Program-made: the position numbers and the translations under genes
NCBI GenBank assembly: GCA_017551725.1
Contig: JAFZKY010000023.1
Location: 1-64,000, forward strand
Source of the DNA: Bacteroidales bacterium
GTDB taxonomy: Bacteria; Bacteroidota; Bacteroidia; Bacteroidales; WCHB1-69
DNA: 64,000 nucleotides
Reading direction: 5' to 3'
The notes under the pieces: generated by a model
Databases searched by the model: none
The model's input: only the letters and a program-made list of their open reading frames with translations
What the model was told of the DNA's origin: nothing
Part shown: one piece after another, positions 35,401-43,828 of the stretch
Layout: every line of letters begins with the position of its first letter
Numbering within the stretch: the first letter of the stretch is position 1

Positions 35401-36920
35401 GTTTCACGGCGTTGAGCGCGGAGTTTGACTTCACGAAGAATGTCATCTACGCTCATGGTGTGCGCTACATCAATGTGGGCGATGCGGCGGTGATTCCTCA
35501 CGACGGTGAGGTGGTGATTCGCAAAAAGGCTACCATCGACCAGCTGAAACAGTCGCGTATTTTGGCTGGGCGCGACAACAAATACCACGAACTCTACGAC
35601 TGCAATGTGCGTCTGCAGACGGCCACCAAGTTTTACGGTAACGGCTATTATGACTATGTGGATGAGAATAAACTGGTGCAGCAACTCTATTTCGACACTG
35701 TCTATTTCATGAAAGAAACCTTCGGTGAGGCGAAGATTCCTCGGGAGAAGGACTTTCAGTTCAGCGACCAGTTCGGCTTCGATGGTCGTGCGGAGCTGCA
35801 CAGCACGCAGCCCTTCCTCTCCTATTTCGGCGGCGTGGAAATCCGAACCGGCTGCGACTCGCTCCGTCATGCGCGCATGAAAATCTTGCAGCAGGTGGAC
35901 CCCAACAACATTATGCTTCAGGTGCATGAACGTACCAAGGATATGGACGAGCGCAAGGTGGTGGTGGCCATCGCCTCCTCAAACCAGACGGGACGTATCT
36001 ACACGGCTTTCGGTGTAGCCAAAGACCAATTCAACGATGCCGAGTACATCAACGTGTTCGGCTATATCACCTACGACAAGGAAACACACGAATTCAAGGC
36101 GGCCTCCAAGGAGAAGCTGATGGACCCGACCGTGCCGGGCAACATCATTACCTTGAGCAAGGACAATTGTGTGGCCACCGGTACGGGTAAGATAGACATG
36201 GGTACCAAGTTGGGCCGCGTGGACTTTGTGACCAACGGTACCATTGTGAACTACATCACCGCCGACTCGGCAGAAATGCACCTCACCACCTCCATCGACT
36301 TCTTCTTCAATGATGAATCCATGAAGCTGATGAACAAGGCATTGGAGAACTCCACCACCTTGAATTTCGTGGATGTGTCGAACGACGAGGCGTACGACCA
36401 AGCTCTGTACAACATCTTGGGAAAGACGGAATATGAGCGTTATACCCGCAATGTGGCATTGGGCAACCAGCGCCGTCTGCCCGAAAAGCTGCAGGTGAGA
36501 TTCCTGTTTTCCAACATCGACTTCCAATGGGACAAGGACAAGTCCACCTTCAAGTCGCAGACCACATTGCCTTTGATTATTTGTGGTTCCAAAACCGTGT
36601 ATAAGATGGTTCCGGGTCGTATCGTGATTGAAAAACGGGGATCCCGCAACAAGTTATACCTCTATTTTGAGTTTGACGAGCAGTTCTATTACTTCCAGTT
36701 CGACAACAATGTGGTGTCAGCCTTCTCTTCCGACAAGAATTTCAACGATGCCATCAAAAACACCAAGCCCAAGAACAAATCGTTGGCTCCGGACAATACC
36801 AAGGGACTTCCGTCGTTCTCCTACAAGCTGGGCAATCGCGGATGGAAGAACAAATTTGTGAAGAATTATTTTACCAACCTGGATAAAGAGGAAGACGAAG
36901 AAGAACCAGCTGAAGAATAA
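32430..36920 (+). CDS. Very large secreted protein of unknown function
   Basis: This is a 1496-residue protein with a signal peptide (1-19, ending FGGQAQ). The N-terminal 150 residues look helical (PDQTVEEMKVFFSSVPKERQ). Most of the rest is predicted to be beta-rich with repeated short patterns such as FSGRVIGGLFDF, FEARKGGKVFYD, GRGKYQGLVDLSNRGL and MYGAGTQTFGKADI. These are reminiscent of long beta-sheet envelope proteins, but I recognise no named domain. The C-terminus is strongly acidic (KEEDEEEPAEE). There is no T9SS signal, lipobox or terminal barrel strand signature. It starts 2 bp after prmA. It may belong to outer-membrane assembly or lipid transport; this is a guess from fold impression only. 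Confidence 0.8.
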   Translation: MKKTTLLLVLLCLVFGGQAQRFTSFSTNPDQTVEEMKVFFSSVPKERQKEASALLDEFNLFWTTSVDYETQEAFIEAANKMVKKKMRPIPHFQALIHAYSAFVHSDFATETETWNKIVDYHTTHNVTQFQTKMQLYVLFFKENVLNKEDNVRWVSQGWPEAIGFDKEPFVDFKDVDLVGYSNKDSLIINNVSGRYFPATLKFQARGGKTYWERAGLGEDVYAEYGQYTIDLRFPHVVVEHALFHYPQLFSTPIRGRVEDKAMLPVSEDKAVYPRFLSDDKTLTIKNLYKDVDYRGGFDLRGASIYGTTTGDTLAFVTIFRDGKPIISASSHSFLIKPTNLLSEDAKVSIYLGEDSIYHPAANFKYDNEKKYLLISRPKQGVGRSPFFDSYHKLDITVESVQWNTEEARIEFKPIVGQTSEQSAFFESQNYFDKSVMHEIEGYNNVNPLYTLWQLFNSAGYEDITIEDVIRWFNKPPLDIKAMMIDFAARGFVEYDVNQNHIRYRSKIARYLNNQVKKKDYDYIRLESKTHYASLDLLTNDLKITGCDFFVYSDPQIVNVYPSNEVVTVKKNRDMTFSGRVIGGLFDFVAHNCYFDYDRFQVDMKVIDTLIMYVEDKNGPQDMYGDYQLRRVRSAIEEISGILYIDAPGNKSGMTDYPEYPIFEARKGGKVFYDQPYVLNGVYKRDRFYYAVNQFRVVNLDNFEIDSMKFTGALVSGGIFPDIAEPLQVRPDFSLGFRHKTAGLPMYAGRGKYQGLVDLSNRGLRGRGNIDYVTSHTTSDSLVFYLDSTNGSADKHIVDEQIAGTEFPPASVNDAYMHWEPYKDRMFIHSVSEPLDIFKETKLAGNTEITPHGMYGAGTQTFGKADITSKRFSYKHHELLADTANLRIYDISNGNDNIAFSTDNYRSHINFETRKGNFKANGNASEVFFVKNEFKAKAHEFDWDPIDSTLLRFKWEDPYKDVDINNTPSRELVDMRSQGNELYASDLSKGFRFTALSAEFDFTKNVIYAHGVRYINVGDAAVIPHDGEVVIRKKATIDQLKQSRILAGRDNKYHELYDCNVRLQTATKFYGNGYYDYVDENKLVQQLYFDTVYFMKETFGEAKIPREKDFQFSDQFGFDGRAELHSTQPFLSYFGGVEIRTGCDSLRHARMKILQQVDPNNIMLQVHERTKDMDERKVVVAIASSNQTGRIYTAFGVAKDQFNDAEYINVFGYITYDKETHEFKAASKEKLMDPTVPGNIITLSKDNCVATGTGKIDMGTKLGRVDFVTNGTIVNYITADSAEMHLTTSIDFFFNDESMKLMNKALENSTTLNFVDVSNDEAYDQALYNILGKTEYERYTRNVALGNQRRLPEKLQVRFLFSNIDFQWDKDKSTFKSQTTLPLIICGSKTVYKMVPGRIVIEKRGSRNKLYLYFEFDEQFYYFQFDNNVVSAFSSDKNFNDAIKNTKPKNKSLAPDNTKGLPSFSYKLGNRGWKNKFVKNYFTNLDKEEDEEEPAEE

Positions 36921-36991
36921 CACTCCTACTTTTATACTTTCCAACATTCTCACTTTTAACAATACAAATATTATAAACCTTACAAACCCTC

Positions 36992-38017
36992 ATGTCTCAT
37001 CCCATCTTCATAGTCGGACCTTGCGCCGCGGAAAGCGAGCAGCAGTTGAACAGGACTGCGACGCAGCTGCGTGATGTGATGCAGGCCCGCGGGCGACACT
37101 TGGACTACTTCCGTGCCGGTGTGTGGAAGCCGCGCAGTCATCCCGACAGTTTCACGGGAGTGGGGGAGCAGGCGCTGCCTTGGCTGGCCGGAATACACCA
37201 ACAGTTCGGATTCGACATTTGCGTGGAGGTGATGACGGCACAGCAGGTGGAACTGTGTGAAAAGCATGGCATCACCGCATTGTGGGTGGGTGCGCGCACG
37301 GGCGTGAACCCGTTGGAAGTACAGAAGATAGCCGACGCGGTGAAAGGCAAGCCCTTCACGGTGATGGTGAAAAACCCATTGGTGGCGGATTTCAAACTGT
37401 GGGCCGGCAATGTGGAGCGCTTCCTGAATGCCGGCGTTGCCGTGATGGCCATCCACCGGGGCTTTTCCGACCGTAATGAGAATGTTTATCGGAATGCGCC
37501 CTGCTGGGAGATTCCGGTGGAGCTGAAAATACATTACCCGGAGCTGCCCATCCTCTGCGATCCCTCGCACCTCTGCGGCGATGTGCGCTATATCCCGCAG
37601 ATGGCCCAGCTGTCGCAAGTGTATGGCTTCGACGGGCTGATGGTAGAGTGCCACTGCGACCCGCCGCACGCGCTCAGCGATGCCGACCAGCAGATGACTC
37701 CCGCACAATGGGGAGAGATGCTTGACGAGATCCGCTTCACCGCCAATGTGCCCAATTTGGACTTGGTACGGCAGCGGGCCATTCTGGAAAACATTGACAC
37801 CCAACTCAGTGCTCTTTTGGAACAACGGATGCAGGTGGTAGATGAGATTTCCAAGATAAAACAGGAAAATCAGCTGCCGGTGGTACAGCCGTTGCAATGG
37901 CAAAAGGTGGTGGATCGCTACCTCAAACCTTCCCAGGACGAGGCTTATCAAACGTTTATCCAACGTTTTCTGGATTTGTTGCATCAGGCTTCCATCTCCC
38001 GCCAGCAACACGATTGA
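36992..38017 (+). CDS. DAHP synthase / chorismate mutase (type II) fusion
   Basis: This 341-residue bifunctional enzyme covers two steps of aromatic amino acid synthesis. The N-terminal KDO8P/DAHP synthase-type barrel (1-255) has GPCAAES, YFRAGVWKPRS, VEVMTAQQ, WVGARTGVNP, VMVKNP, AIHRGF and DPSHLCGDVRYI. The C-terminal chorismate mutase domain (about 260-335) has LDLVRQRAILENIDTQL, LLEQRMQVVDEISKIKQ and the closing helix. This domain order is common in Bacteroidales. No other aromatic pathway gene is adjacent; it lies between the 1496-residue orphan (71-bp gap) and ctp (39-bp gap). Confidence 0.94.
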   Translation: MSHPIFIVGPCAAESEQQLNRTATQLRDVMQARGRHLDYFRAGVWKPRSHPDSFTGVGEQALPWLAGIHQQFGFDICVEVMTAQQVELCEKHGITALWVGARTGVNPLEVQKIADAVKGKPFTVMVKNPLVADFKLWAGNVERFLNAGVAVMAIHRGFSDRNENVYRNAPCWEIPVELKIHYPELPILCDPSHLCGDVRYIPQMAQLSQVYGFDGLMVECHCDPPHALSDADQQMTPAQWGEMLDEIRFTANVPNLDLVRQRAILENIDTQLSALLEQRMQVVDEISKIKQENQLPVVQPLQWQKVVDRYLKPSQDEAYQTFIQRFLDLLHQASISRQQHD

Positions 38018-38056
38018 TTATACAATATTATATAATACAACAAAAAACATAAATAC

Positions 38057-39664
38057 TTGGCTACAAAACAATACAACGGCTGGATTCTGTTCCTTTACTT
38101 GCTCATTGCATTCCTGTTTGGCGTGTCGGTGGCCGTGAACTTCCTGCCCTCCAAGAAAGCCTCATACGCGCATCGCCAGCTCAACAAGTTGGATGAGGTA
38201 ATGCACTATATTGATGCCTATTACGTGGATTCGGTGGATATGGATTCCGTGTATGATGTGGCTATCAGCACGGTGTTGCAAAGTTTGGATCCCCATTCCG
38301 CCTATTCCTCGTTTGAAGATAACAAGACCATGATGGAGTCCCTGAACGGCGCTTTTGAAGGGGTGGGCATCCAATTCAACATTATGAACGACACGGTGAT
38401 GGTGATTGCCACTATCTCGGGCGGACCATCGGAGAAGGCGGGGGTGCGTGCCGGCGACCGTATCGTGAGCGTAGATGGCAAGTCGCTGATCAAGGCCACG
38501 AACGAGCAGGTTTTCAAACTGTTGCGTGGTAAGAAAGGCACAAAGGTGAAGATGGGAATCCTGCGGCCTGGATTTTCAGAAATCAATACGTATGAGGTGA
38601 AACGCGATGTGATACCGACGTACACAGTGGATGTGGCGTATATGCTGGACAAGCAGACGGGCTACATCAAGCTGAATGAGTTCGGTGCCACCACGACGGA
38701 GGAGTTCAGAAAGGCCATCACCAAGTTGCAACGGAGCGGAATGCGCCAGATGGTGCTGGACCTGCGTGGCAATGCGGGCGGTTTCCTGGACGCAGCCATC
38801 GGTGTGTGCGACGAGCTACTCCCCAACAAACAGCGCATCGTGTCGGTGGAGGGATTGAAAGTGCGCCCCGAGATTTTCTACGCCACCCGGAAGGGCAGTT
38901 TCGAGCAGGGCGCGGTGGTGGTCCTCATCGACGACTTCAGTGCCTCGGCTTCCGAGATTGTGGCCGGTGCCGTGCAGGACAATGACCGTGGATATGTGGT
39001 AGGTCGCCGTTCGTTTGGCAAAGGGTTGGTGCAAAGGCAGTTCGACCTGTCCGACAAGTCCACTATACGGCTCACCACGGCCCGTTACCACACGCCCAGC
39101 GGACGCTGCATACAGCGCGACTACCGCAAGGGCACGGAGGCCTACTACGAGGAGTTGTACGAACGTTATCTGCGTGGCGAGATGGACAATGCCGACAGTA
39201 TCAAGATGGATAAATCCTTGGAATACAAAACGGTAGGCGGTCGCAGCGTTTATGGTGGCGGCGGTGTCATGCCCGACTATTTCGTGCCCCTCGACCGAGG
39301 CAAGGCCCTGGACGGATATTACATGGTGGCCAACACCGCCGCCCTCAACCAGTATGCCTTCCATTATACGAATGGTCATAAGGAAACGTTGACAAAAGCC
39401 TACCCTGACGCGACATCCTTCGTGGCCAAAATGACCGTTTCGGATGCACAGATCAGCGAGTTATTGCGATACTACCAAACCTTGACCAAACAACAGGCCC
39501 CGTCGCTCTCTGCAGAATCACGCAAAGAGTTGAAAGTGTGGCTGAAGGCCCTTATCGGGCGCAACCTTTATGGCAACGAAGCCTTCTACCCTGTTATCAA
39601 TTCCACTGACAAAACGGTGGCCAAGGCTTTGGAGGTCATTGGAAGTATGCCCAAAACGGAATAA
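38057..39664 (+). CDS. S41 family carboxy-terminal processing peptidase
   Basis: This is a 535-residue periplasmic serine protease anchored by one N-terminal membrane segment (about 9-28). It has a PDZ domain (about 90-170; GVGIQF, AGVRAGDRIVSVDG) and the S41 catalytic core (GYIKLNEFG, LDLRGNAGG). The Ser/Lys dyad is seen as Ser297 in SASASE and Lys322 in SFGKG, with the usual 25-residue spacing. A C-terminal extension of about 150 residues is typical of Bacteroidota forms. The start is a TTG; no ATG is in frame upstream, and the first internal ATG would delete the membrane anchor. Confidence 0.93.
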   Translation: MATKQYNGWILFLYLLIAFLFGVSVAVNFLPSKKASYAHRQLNKLDEVMHYIDAYYVDSVDMDSVYDVAISTVLQSLDPHSAYSSFEDNKTMMESLNGAFEGVGIQFNIMNDTVMVIATISGGPSEKAGVRAGDRIVSVDGKSLIKATNEQVFKLLRGKKGTKVKMGILRPGFSEINTYEVKRDVIPTYTVDVAYMLDKQTGYIKLNEFGATTTEEFRKAITKLQRSGMRQMVLDLRGNAGGFLDAAIGVCDELLPNKQRIVSVEGLKVRPEIFYATRKGSFEQGAVVVLIDDFSASASEIVAGAVQDNDRGYVVGRRSFGKGLVQRQFDLSDKSTIRLTTARYHTPSGRCIQRDYRKGTEAYYEELYERYLRGEMDNADSIKMDKSLEYKTVGGRSVYGGGGVMPDYFVPLDRGKALDGYYMVANTAALNQYAFHYTNGHKETLTKAYPDATSFVAKMTVSDAQISELLRYYQTLTKQQAPSLSAESRKELKVWLKALIGRNLYGNEAFYPVINSTDKTVAKALEVIGSMPKTE

Positions 39665-39706
39665 AAAACAGTATGGTTTCCATGTTCTGTTTTCCGCGAA
39701 AAATGC

Positions 39707-39714
39707 TATTTTTG
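39707..39714 (+). promoter_or_regulatory. Candidate -7 element for serS
   Basis: TATTTTTG fits TAnnTTTG, 22 bp upstream of the ATG at 39737 in a 72-bp gap after the protease gene. A -33 box is not clear. Confidence 0.45.
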
Positions 39715-39736
39715 CCCGCTTAAAAATTTTTTGAAG

Positions 39737-41008
39737 ATGTTACAGATACAACTTTTAAGAGAAAATCCCCAAGAAGTAATTGACAGACTGAAAATCAAGA
39801 ATTTCGATGCCACGGAATTGGTCAATGAGATTCGTCAGTTGGATATAGATAATCGCGCCATCAAGAAAAATCTGGATGACAATCTGATGGAACAGAACCA
39901 GGGAGCCAAGAAGATTGGCCAGCTGTTCAAAGAGGGTAAGCGCGACGAAGCCGATGCACTGAAAGCTCGGATGGCGGAATTGAAGGAGGCCGAGAAGGCT
40001 GGACGTGCCAAATTGCAGGAGCAGGAAGCCCTGTTGCAAACCAAGATGGTGCTGCTGCCCAACCTGCCCAGTCCTGCCGTGGCGCCCGGTAAAGGCGCGG
40101 AGGACAACGAGATTGTCTATACCGAAGGCGATGCTTCCAACCTCGGTCCCGAAGCTATGCCACATTGGGACTTGGTAAAAAAATACGACATCATCGATTT
40201 CGAGCTCGGCAACAAGATCACCGGTGCGGGATTCCCGGTTTACAAAGGCAAAGGCGCCCGTATGCAGCGCGCCCTCATCGACTTTTTCCTTGATAGCGCC
40301 ATCGAGGCCGGCTTCACGGAAATCCAGCCCCCGTATATGGTGAACGAAGATTCTGCCTACGGCACCGGCCAGCTGCCCGACAAGGAGGGACAGATGTATC
40401 ACTGCCAGGTGGACAATTTCTACCTCATCCCCACCGCCGAGGTGCCTGTGACCAACATTTACCGCGATGTTATCCTCAAGGAGAGCGACTTCCCGATGAA
40501 GAATTGCGCCTACTCCGCCTGTTTCCGTCGTGAGGCCGGCTCCTACGGCAAGGACGTGCGTGGCCTCAACCGTCTGCACCAGTTCGACAAGATTGAAATC
40601 GTGGTCATCGAGCACCCTGACCGTTCTTACGAGACGTTGGAGAAAATGACGAACTACGCCAAGGGTCTGCTCACCAAGTTGGGTCTGCCCTTCCGCGTGC
40701 TGCGTCTGTGCGGCGGCGACATCAGTTTCACCTCCGCCCTCACCTACGATCTTGAAGTGTATTCCAAAGCTCAGCAGAAGTGGCTGGAGGTCAGCTCCGT
40801 ATCCAATTTCGAATCCTATCAGGCCAATCGTTTGAAACTGAGATTCAAGGATGCCACCGGCAAAACCCGCCTTGCGCACACGCTGAACGGCAGCGCCCTT
40901 GCCCTGCCTCGCGTGCTGGCTGCCATCCTTGAGAACTACCAAACTCCCGATGGCATCGTCGTGCCGGAAGTGCTCCGTCCATACACCCGTTTCGACATCA
41001 TTGACTAA
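39737..41008 (+). CDS. serS: Seryl-tRNA synthetase
   Basis: The enzyme charges tRNA-Ser. An N-terminal coiled-coil arm (about 25-105; many Lys/Glu/Ala) is followed by the class II core. Motif 2 is FRREAGSYGKDVRGLNRLHQ and motif 3 ends the core with NGSALALPRVLAAILENYQ; TAEVP in IPTAEVPVTNIYRD is also conserved. ATG 39737 (MLQIQLLREN) is chosen over an in-frame TTG two codons earlier. At 423 residues it is the normal length. The TPR gene follows after 8 bp. Confidence 0.96.
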   Translation: MLQIQLLRENPQEVIDRLKIKNFDATELVNEIRQLDIDNRAIKKNLDDNLMEQNQGAKKIGQLFKEGKRDEADALKARMAELKEAEKAGRAKLQEQEALLQTKMVLLPNLPSPAVAPGKGAEDNEIVYTEGDASNLGPEAMPHWDLVKKYDIIDFELGNKITGAGFPVYKGKGARMQRALIDFFLDSAIEAGFTEIQPPYMVNEDSAYGTGQLPDKEGQMYHCQVDNFYLIPTAEVPVTNIYRDVILKESDFPMKNCAYSACFRREAGSYGKDVRGLNRLHQFDKIEIVVIEHPDRSYETLEKMTNYAKGLLTKLGLPFRVLRLCGGDISFTSALTYDLEVYSKAQQKWLEVSSVSNFESYQANRLKLRFKDATGKTRLAHTLNGSALALPRVLAAILENYQTPDGIVVPEVLRPYTRFDIID

Positions 41009-41016
41009 CCCTGCAC

Positions 41017-42882
41017 ATGAAGAAAATCCTCTTTGTCCTGCTGCTGGTCCTCTCCTGTGGCGCTTTGTTGGCCCAACAAAGCGAGGAGGAGAAGTTGGCT
41101 TTGCAGTACTATAAGGACAAGGAATTTGACAAGGCGGTGGAGTTGTTCGAGAAAATCCAAACCAAAAAGCCCAACTCCTACGTTTACTATTACTATTATG
41201 CCTCCCTGATGGAGTTGGAACGCTATGACGATTTGGAAAAACTGTGCAAAAAACAGGTGCGCAATTTCCCGAATGTCCAGCGTTACAAGGTGGACCTCGG
41301 CTATGCATACGAGCGCGCCGGCGAGAACGCCAAGGCCGAAAAACAGTATCAGGAATTACTGCGAAATCTGCAAGCCAAAGAGTTTTCCGTACAGGAACTC
41401 TACAGCGCCTTCTATTCCCGGTTGAAATACGACTACGCCATCGAGAGTATTCTCAAAGGTCGTAAATTGTTGAATAATGACAAATTACTGGCCAAGGAGA
41501 TTCTTGGCTTATACCAGCATTTGAATCAAACGGAAAAAGTCATTGAGGAAGCTCTGAATCTGGTGAAAGACGACAATGAAACCTACATGGAGCAGGCCCA
41601 GACCGCCATTCAGAACCTGTTGCAGGATGATGAAGACCAGATCAAGTACAATACCGTCAAGACTACCCTCCTGAAATACACGCAGAAATATCCGTCCAAC
41701 ATCTCCTATATGAACCTGTTGCTTTGGATCAACCAGTTGCACAAGGATTTCCCGGAGGCGTTGGAGTTGGCTAAAGCCATCGACAAACGGACGAAGCAGG
41801 AGGGCCTCAAAACCTATCCGTTGGCTCTTGTGGCGGCAGAGAACAAAGACTATGAAACCGCCATCGAGGCTTTGAACTATGTGATTTCAAAAGGCGAGGA
41901 AGCGCTCAACTACACGCTGGCCAAGATGAAGATTTTGGATGTGCGTTACCAAAAGCTCGCTTCTACGTCGCCCGTCAAGATGGTGGATGCCATCAATTTG
42001 GAGCGCGATTTTCAAAAGGCTTTGGAAGAAAACGGCATCCATTCCGGCACGATGGACTGGATTCGCAAATACGCCCATTTGCTGGCTTTCTACGTGAACA
42101 AGCCCCAGGCTGCCATAGATCTGCTCACGCAAGCCTCATCCAATACCAAGGACAACCGCGAAAAAAATCAGTATAAAATCGATATGGCTGATATTCAGCT
42201 GTATATGGGTGACATCTGGGAGGCTTCGCTGAACTATTCGCAGGTGGACAAGGCATTGCCAAACGATGCTTTGGGCAGCGAGGCCAAATTCAAAAACGCC
42301 AAACTCTCGTTCTACATCGGGGAGTTCGACTGGGCTAAGAGCCAGCTCGACGTGTTGGCCGCCGCCACCACCAAGCTCATCTCCAACGATGCCATCTATT
42401 TTTCCCTATTGATTGCCGACAACCAGGAGGATGATGATGAAGAGGACGATGAGGACACCACGCAAATGCTGTTCGGGCAGAACACCAAAAATCTCCCCTT
42501 GAAAAAGTATGCCGAGGCTGATTTTCTCATTTTCCAGAACAAAGACGACAAAGCCCTTTTGGTGCTCGATTCCGTCATTTCCATGGCGCCGTTCGGTACT
42601 TTGGTGGACGATGCACTGTATCAGAAGGCGCTCATTTTTATCAAACAGAAAAACTATCTGGGTGCGGAAGCCCTGTTGAAGAAAATAGAGGAGAACCACG
42701 GCACCGAGCTGCTGGCCGACGATGCCGTTTATCAGTTGGCCGAACTTTACGAATATTATTTAAAGGATATTCCGAAGGCCATGGAATACTACCAGAAAAT
42801 CATACGCGATTTCAGTAGCAGCCTGTATGTGGTGGAAGCCCGCAAACACTATCGTGCCTTGCGAGGTGACAATATTCACTAA
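41017..42882 (+). CDS. Secreted/periplasmic TPR protein
   Basis: This is a 621-residue protein with a signal peptide (1-20, ending GALLAQ) and TPR-type repeats along its length. Clear ones are at 28-60 (LALQYYKDKEFDKAVELFEKIQ), 85-120 (VDLGYAYERAGENAKAEKQYQELL), 265-300, 395-430 and 555-615 (LYQKALIFIKQKNYLGAEALLKKI; AMEYYQKIIRDF). An acidic run (EDDDEEDDED, about 470-480) interrupts the C-terminal half. It sits between serS and rsmA, presumably co-transcribed. TPR proteins scaffold protein complexes; the partner is unknown. Confidence 0.88.
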   Translation: MKKILFVLLLVLSCGALLAQQSEEEKLALQYYKDKEFDKAVELFEKIQTKKPNSYVYYYYYASLMELERYDDLEKLCKKQVRNFPNVQRYKVDLGYAYERAGENAKAEKQYQELLRNLQAKEFSVQELYSAFYSRLKYDYAIESILKGRKLLNNDKLLAKEILGLYQHLNQTEKVIEEALNLVKDDNETYMEQAQTAIQNLLQDDEDQIKYNTVKTTLLKYTQKYPSNISYMNLLLWINQLHKDFPEALELAKAIDKRTKQEGLKTYPLALVAAENKDYETAIEALNYVISKGEEALNYTLAKMKILDVRYQKLASTSPVKMVDAINLERDFQKALEENGIHSGTMDWIRKYAHLLAFYVNKPQAAIDLLTQASSNTKDNREKNQYKIDMADIQLYMGDIWEASLNYSQVDKALPNDALGSEAKFKNAKLSFYIGEFDWAKSQLDVLAAATTKLISNDAIYFSLLIADNQEDDDEEDDEDTTQMLFGQNTKNLPLKKYAEADFLIFQNKDDKALLVLDSVISMAPFGTLVDDALYQKALIFIKQKNYLGAEALLKKIEENHGTELLADDAVYQLAELYEYYLKDIPKAMEYYQKIIRDFSSSLYVVEARKHYRALRGDNIH

Positions 42883-42894
42883 AACCGGATCGTG

Positions 42895-43668
42895 ATGGAT
42901 GTTCGGGCGAAAAAAAGGCTGGGCCAGCACTTCCTGAAAAACGAGGACATTGCGCAGCGCATTGCGGAGGCGGTGCGCACGCCTGACGCGCACGTGCTGG
43001 AAATCGGTCCCGGCATGGGCGTGCTCACCCAATTTCTGCTCCAGCGCGATTTCGCCGACTTTTCCGTCATCGAGCTGGACGAGGAGTCGGTGGCTTACCT
43101 GCAAACCCATTTCCCGCAATTGGGCGACCATCTCATCGCCGGCGATTTTCTGCGCTTCGACCTTGGCTCTTATTTTCCGGACAAATTCGTCATTGTGGGG
43201 AATTTCCCTTACAACATATCCTCCCAAATTCTCTTTCGGATGCTGGACTACAAGGACCGCGCCGTTGAGCTGGTGGGCATGTTCCAAAAGGAGGTGGCCG
43301 AGCGCATCACGGCCACGGCCGGCAAGAAACAGTATGGCATTATAAGTGTTTTGATACAAGCGTTTTACGACACTGAATATCTGTTTACGGTAAATGAAAA
43401 CGAATTTCTTCCGCCGCCCAAGGTGAAATCGGCGGTGGTCCGCGTGACCCGGAATTTTGACAAAAAACTGAATTGTGACGAGGAAAAATTCAAGCTGGTG
43501 GTGAAGACGGCCTTCAACTACCGTCGGAAGACCTTGCGCAACGCCTTGCAATCGCTTCCCTTTGCTCCTGACGAGGTGGCCTCAAATCCGCTTTTCACCC
43601 GTCGCGCCGAACAGTTGACCCTTGCTGATTTTGAACTGTTAACTAATCTGTTGGATAAAAGTATATAG
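42895..43668 (+). CDS. rsmA: 16S rRNA dimethyladenosine transferase
   Basis: RsmA (KsgA) dimethylates two adenosines near the 3' end of 16S rRNA. Motifs: KKRLGQHFLKN, SAM-binding LEIGPGMGVLT, VIELDEESVAYL, AGDFLRFDL, catalytic GNFPYNISSQIL (usually NLPYN) and a C-terminal helical domain (FKLVVKTAFNYRRKTLRNAL). ATG 42895 is taken as start; a GTG directly before it is an alternative. It is the last gene of the plus-strand housekeeping block. Confidence 0.95.
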   Translation: MDVRAKKRLGQHFLKNEDIAQRIAEAVRTPDAHVLEIGPGMGVLTQFLLQRDFADFSVIELDEESVAYLQTHFPQLGDHLIAGDFLRFDLGSYFPDKFVIVGNFPYNISSQILFRMLDYKDRAVELVGMFQKEVAERITATAGKKQYGIISVLIQAFYDTEYLFTVNENEFLPPPKVKSAVVRVTRNFDKKLNCDEEKFKLVVKTAFNYRRKTLRNALQSLPFAPDEVASNPLFTRRAEQLTLADFELLTNLLDKSI

Positions 43669-43723
43669 GGTGAATGAAGGAAAACACTAAATGTAGATTG
43701 TTGTCTTTTTAAATTCTTTTTTG

Positions 43724-43731
43724 TATATTCG
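43724..43731 (+). promoter_or_regulatory. Weak promoter candidate for the 2947-residue adhesin
   Basis: TATATTCG differs from TAnnTTTG at one position. It lies in the 160-bp gap before the adhesin and would give a leader of about 90 nt that is A-rich close to the start and contains a weak hairpin around 43753-43772. Confidence 0.3.
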
Positions 43732-43828
43732 CCGTCTCTTTGTGCATCTCCTTTTTCTTTGACAAAAAGAGGTGGGGAAAGTGTTTGTTATATAGTTTAA
43801 AAAAGGAAAAACATAAAAAACCAATAAT

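Noticed and set aside
34035..35927. Long open frame (630 codons) on the minus strand within the 1496-residue gene
   Set aside because: It is antisense to a strongly supported coding frame and its translation has no recognisable domain; codon bias of the sense gene explains the absence of stops.
36921..36991. Possible terminator or promoter between the 1496-residue gene and the DAHP synthase
   Set aside because: No stable hairpin with a T-tract and no TAnnTTTG element was found in the 71 bp.
39755..41308. Minus-strand open frame of 517 codons across serS
   Set aside because: serS is complete with all class II motifs on the plus strand; the reverse frame is a by-product.
42400..42460. Suspicious GAT/GAG repeat in the TPR gene
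   Set aside because: It encodes an ordinary acidic loop in frame and lies between intact TPR repeats.
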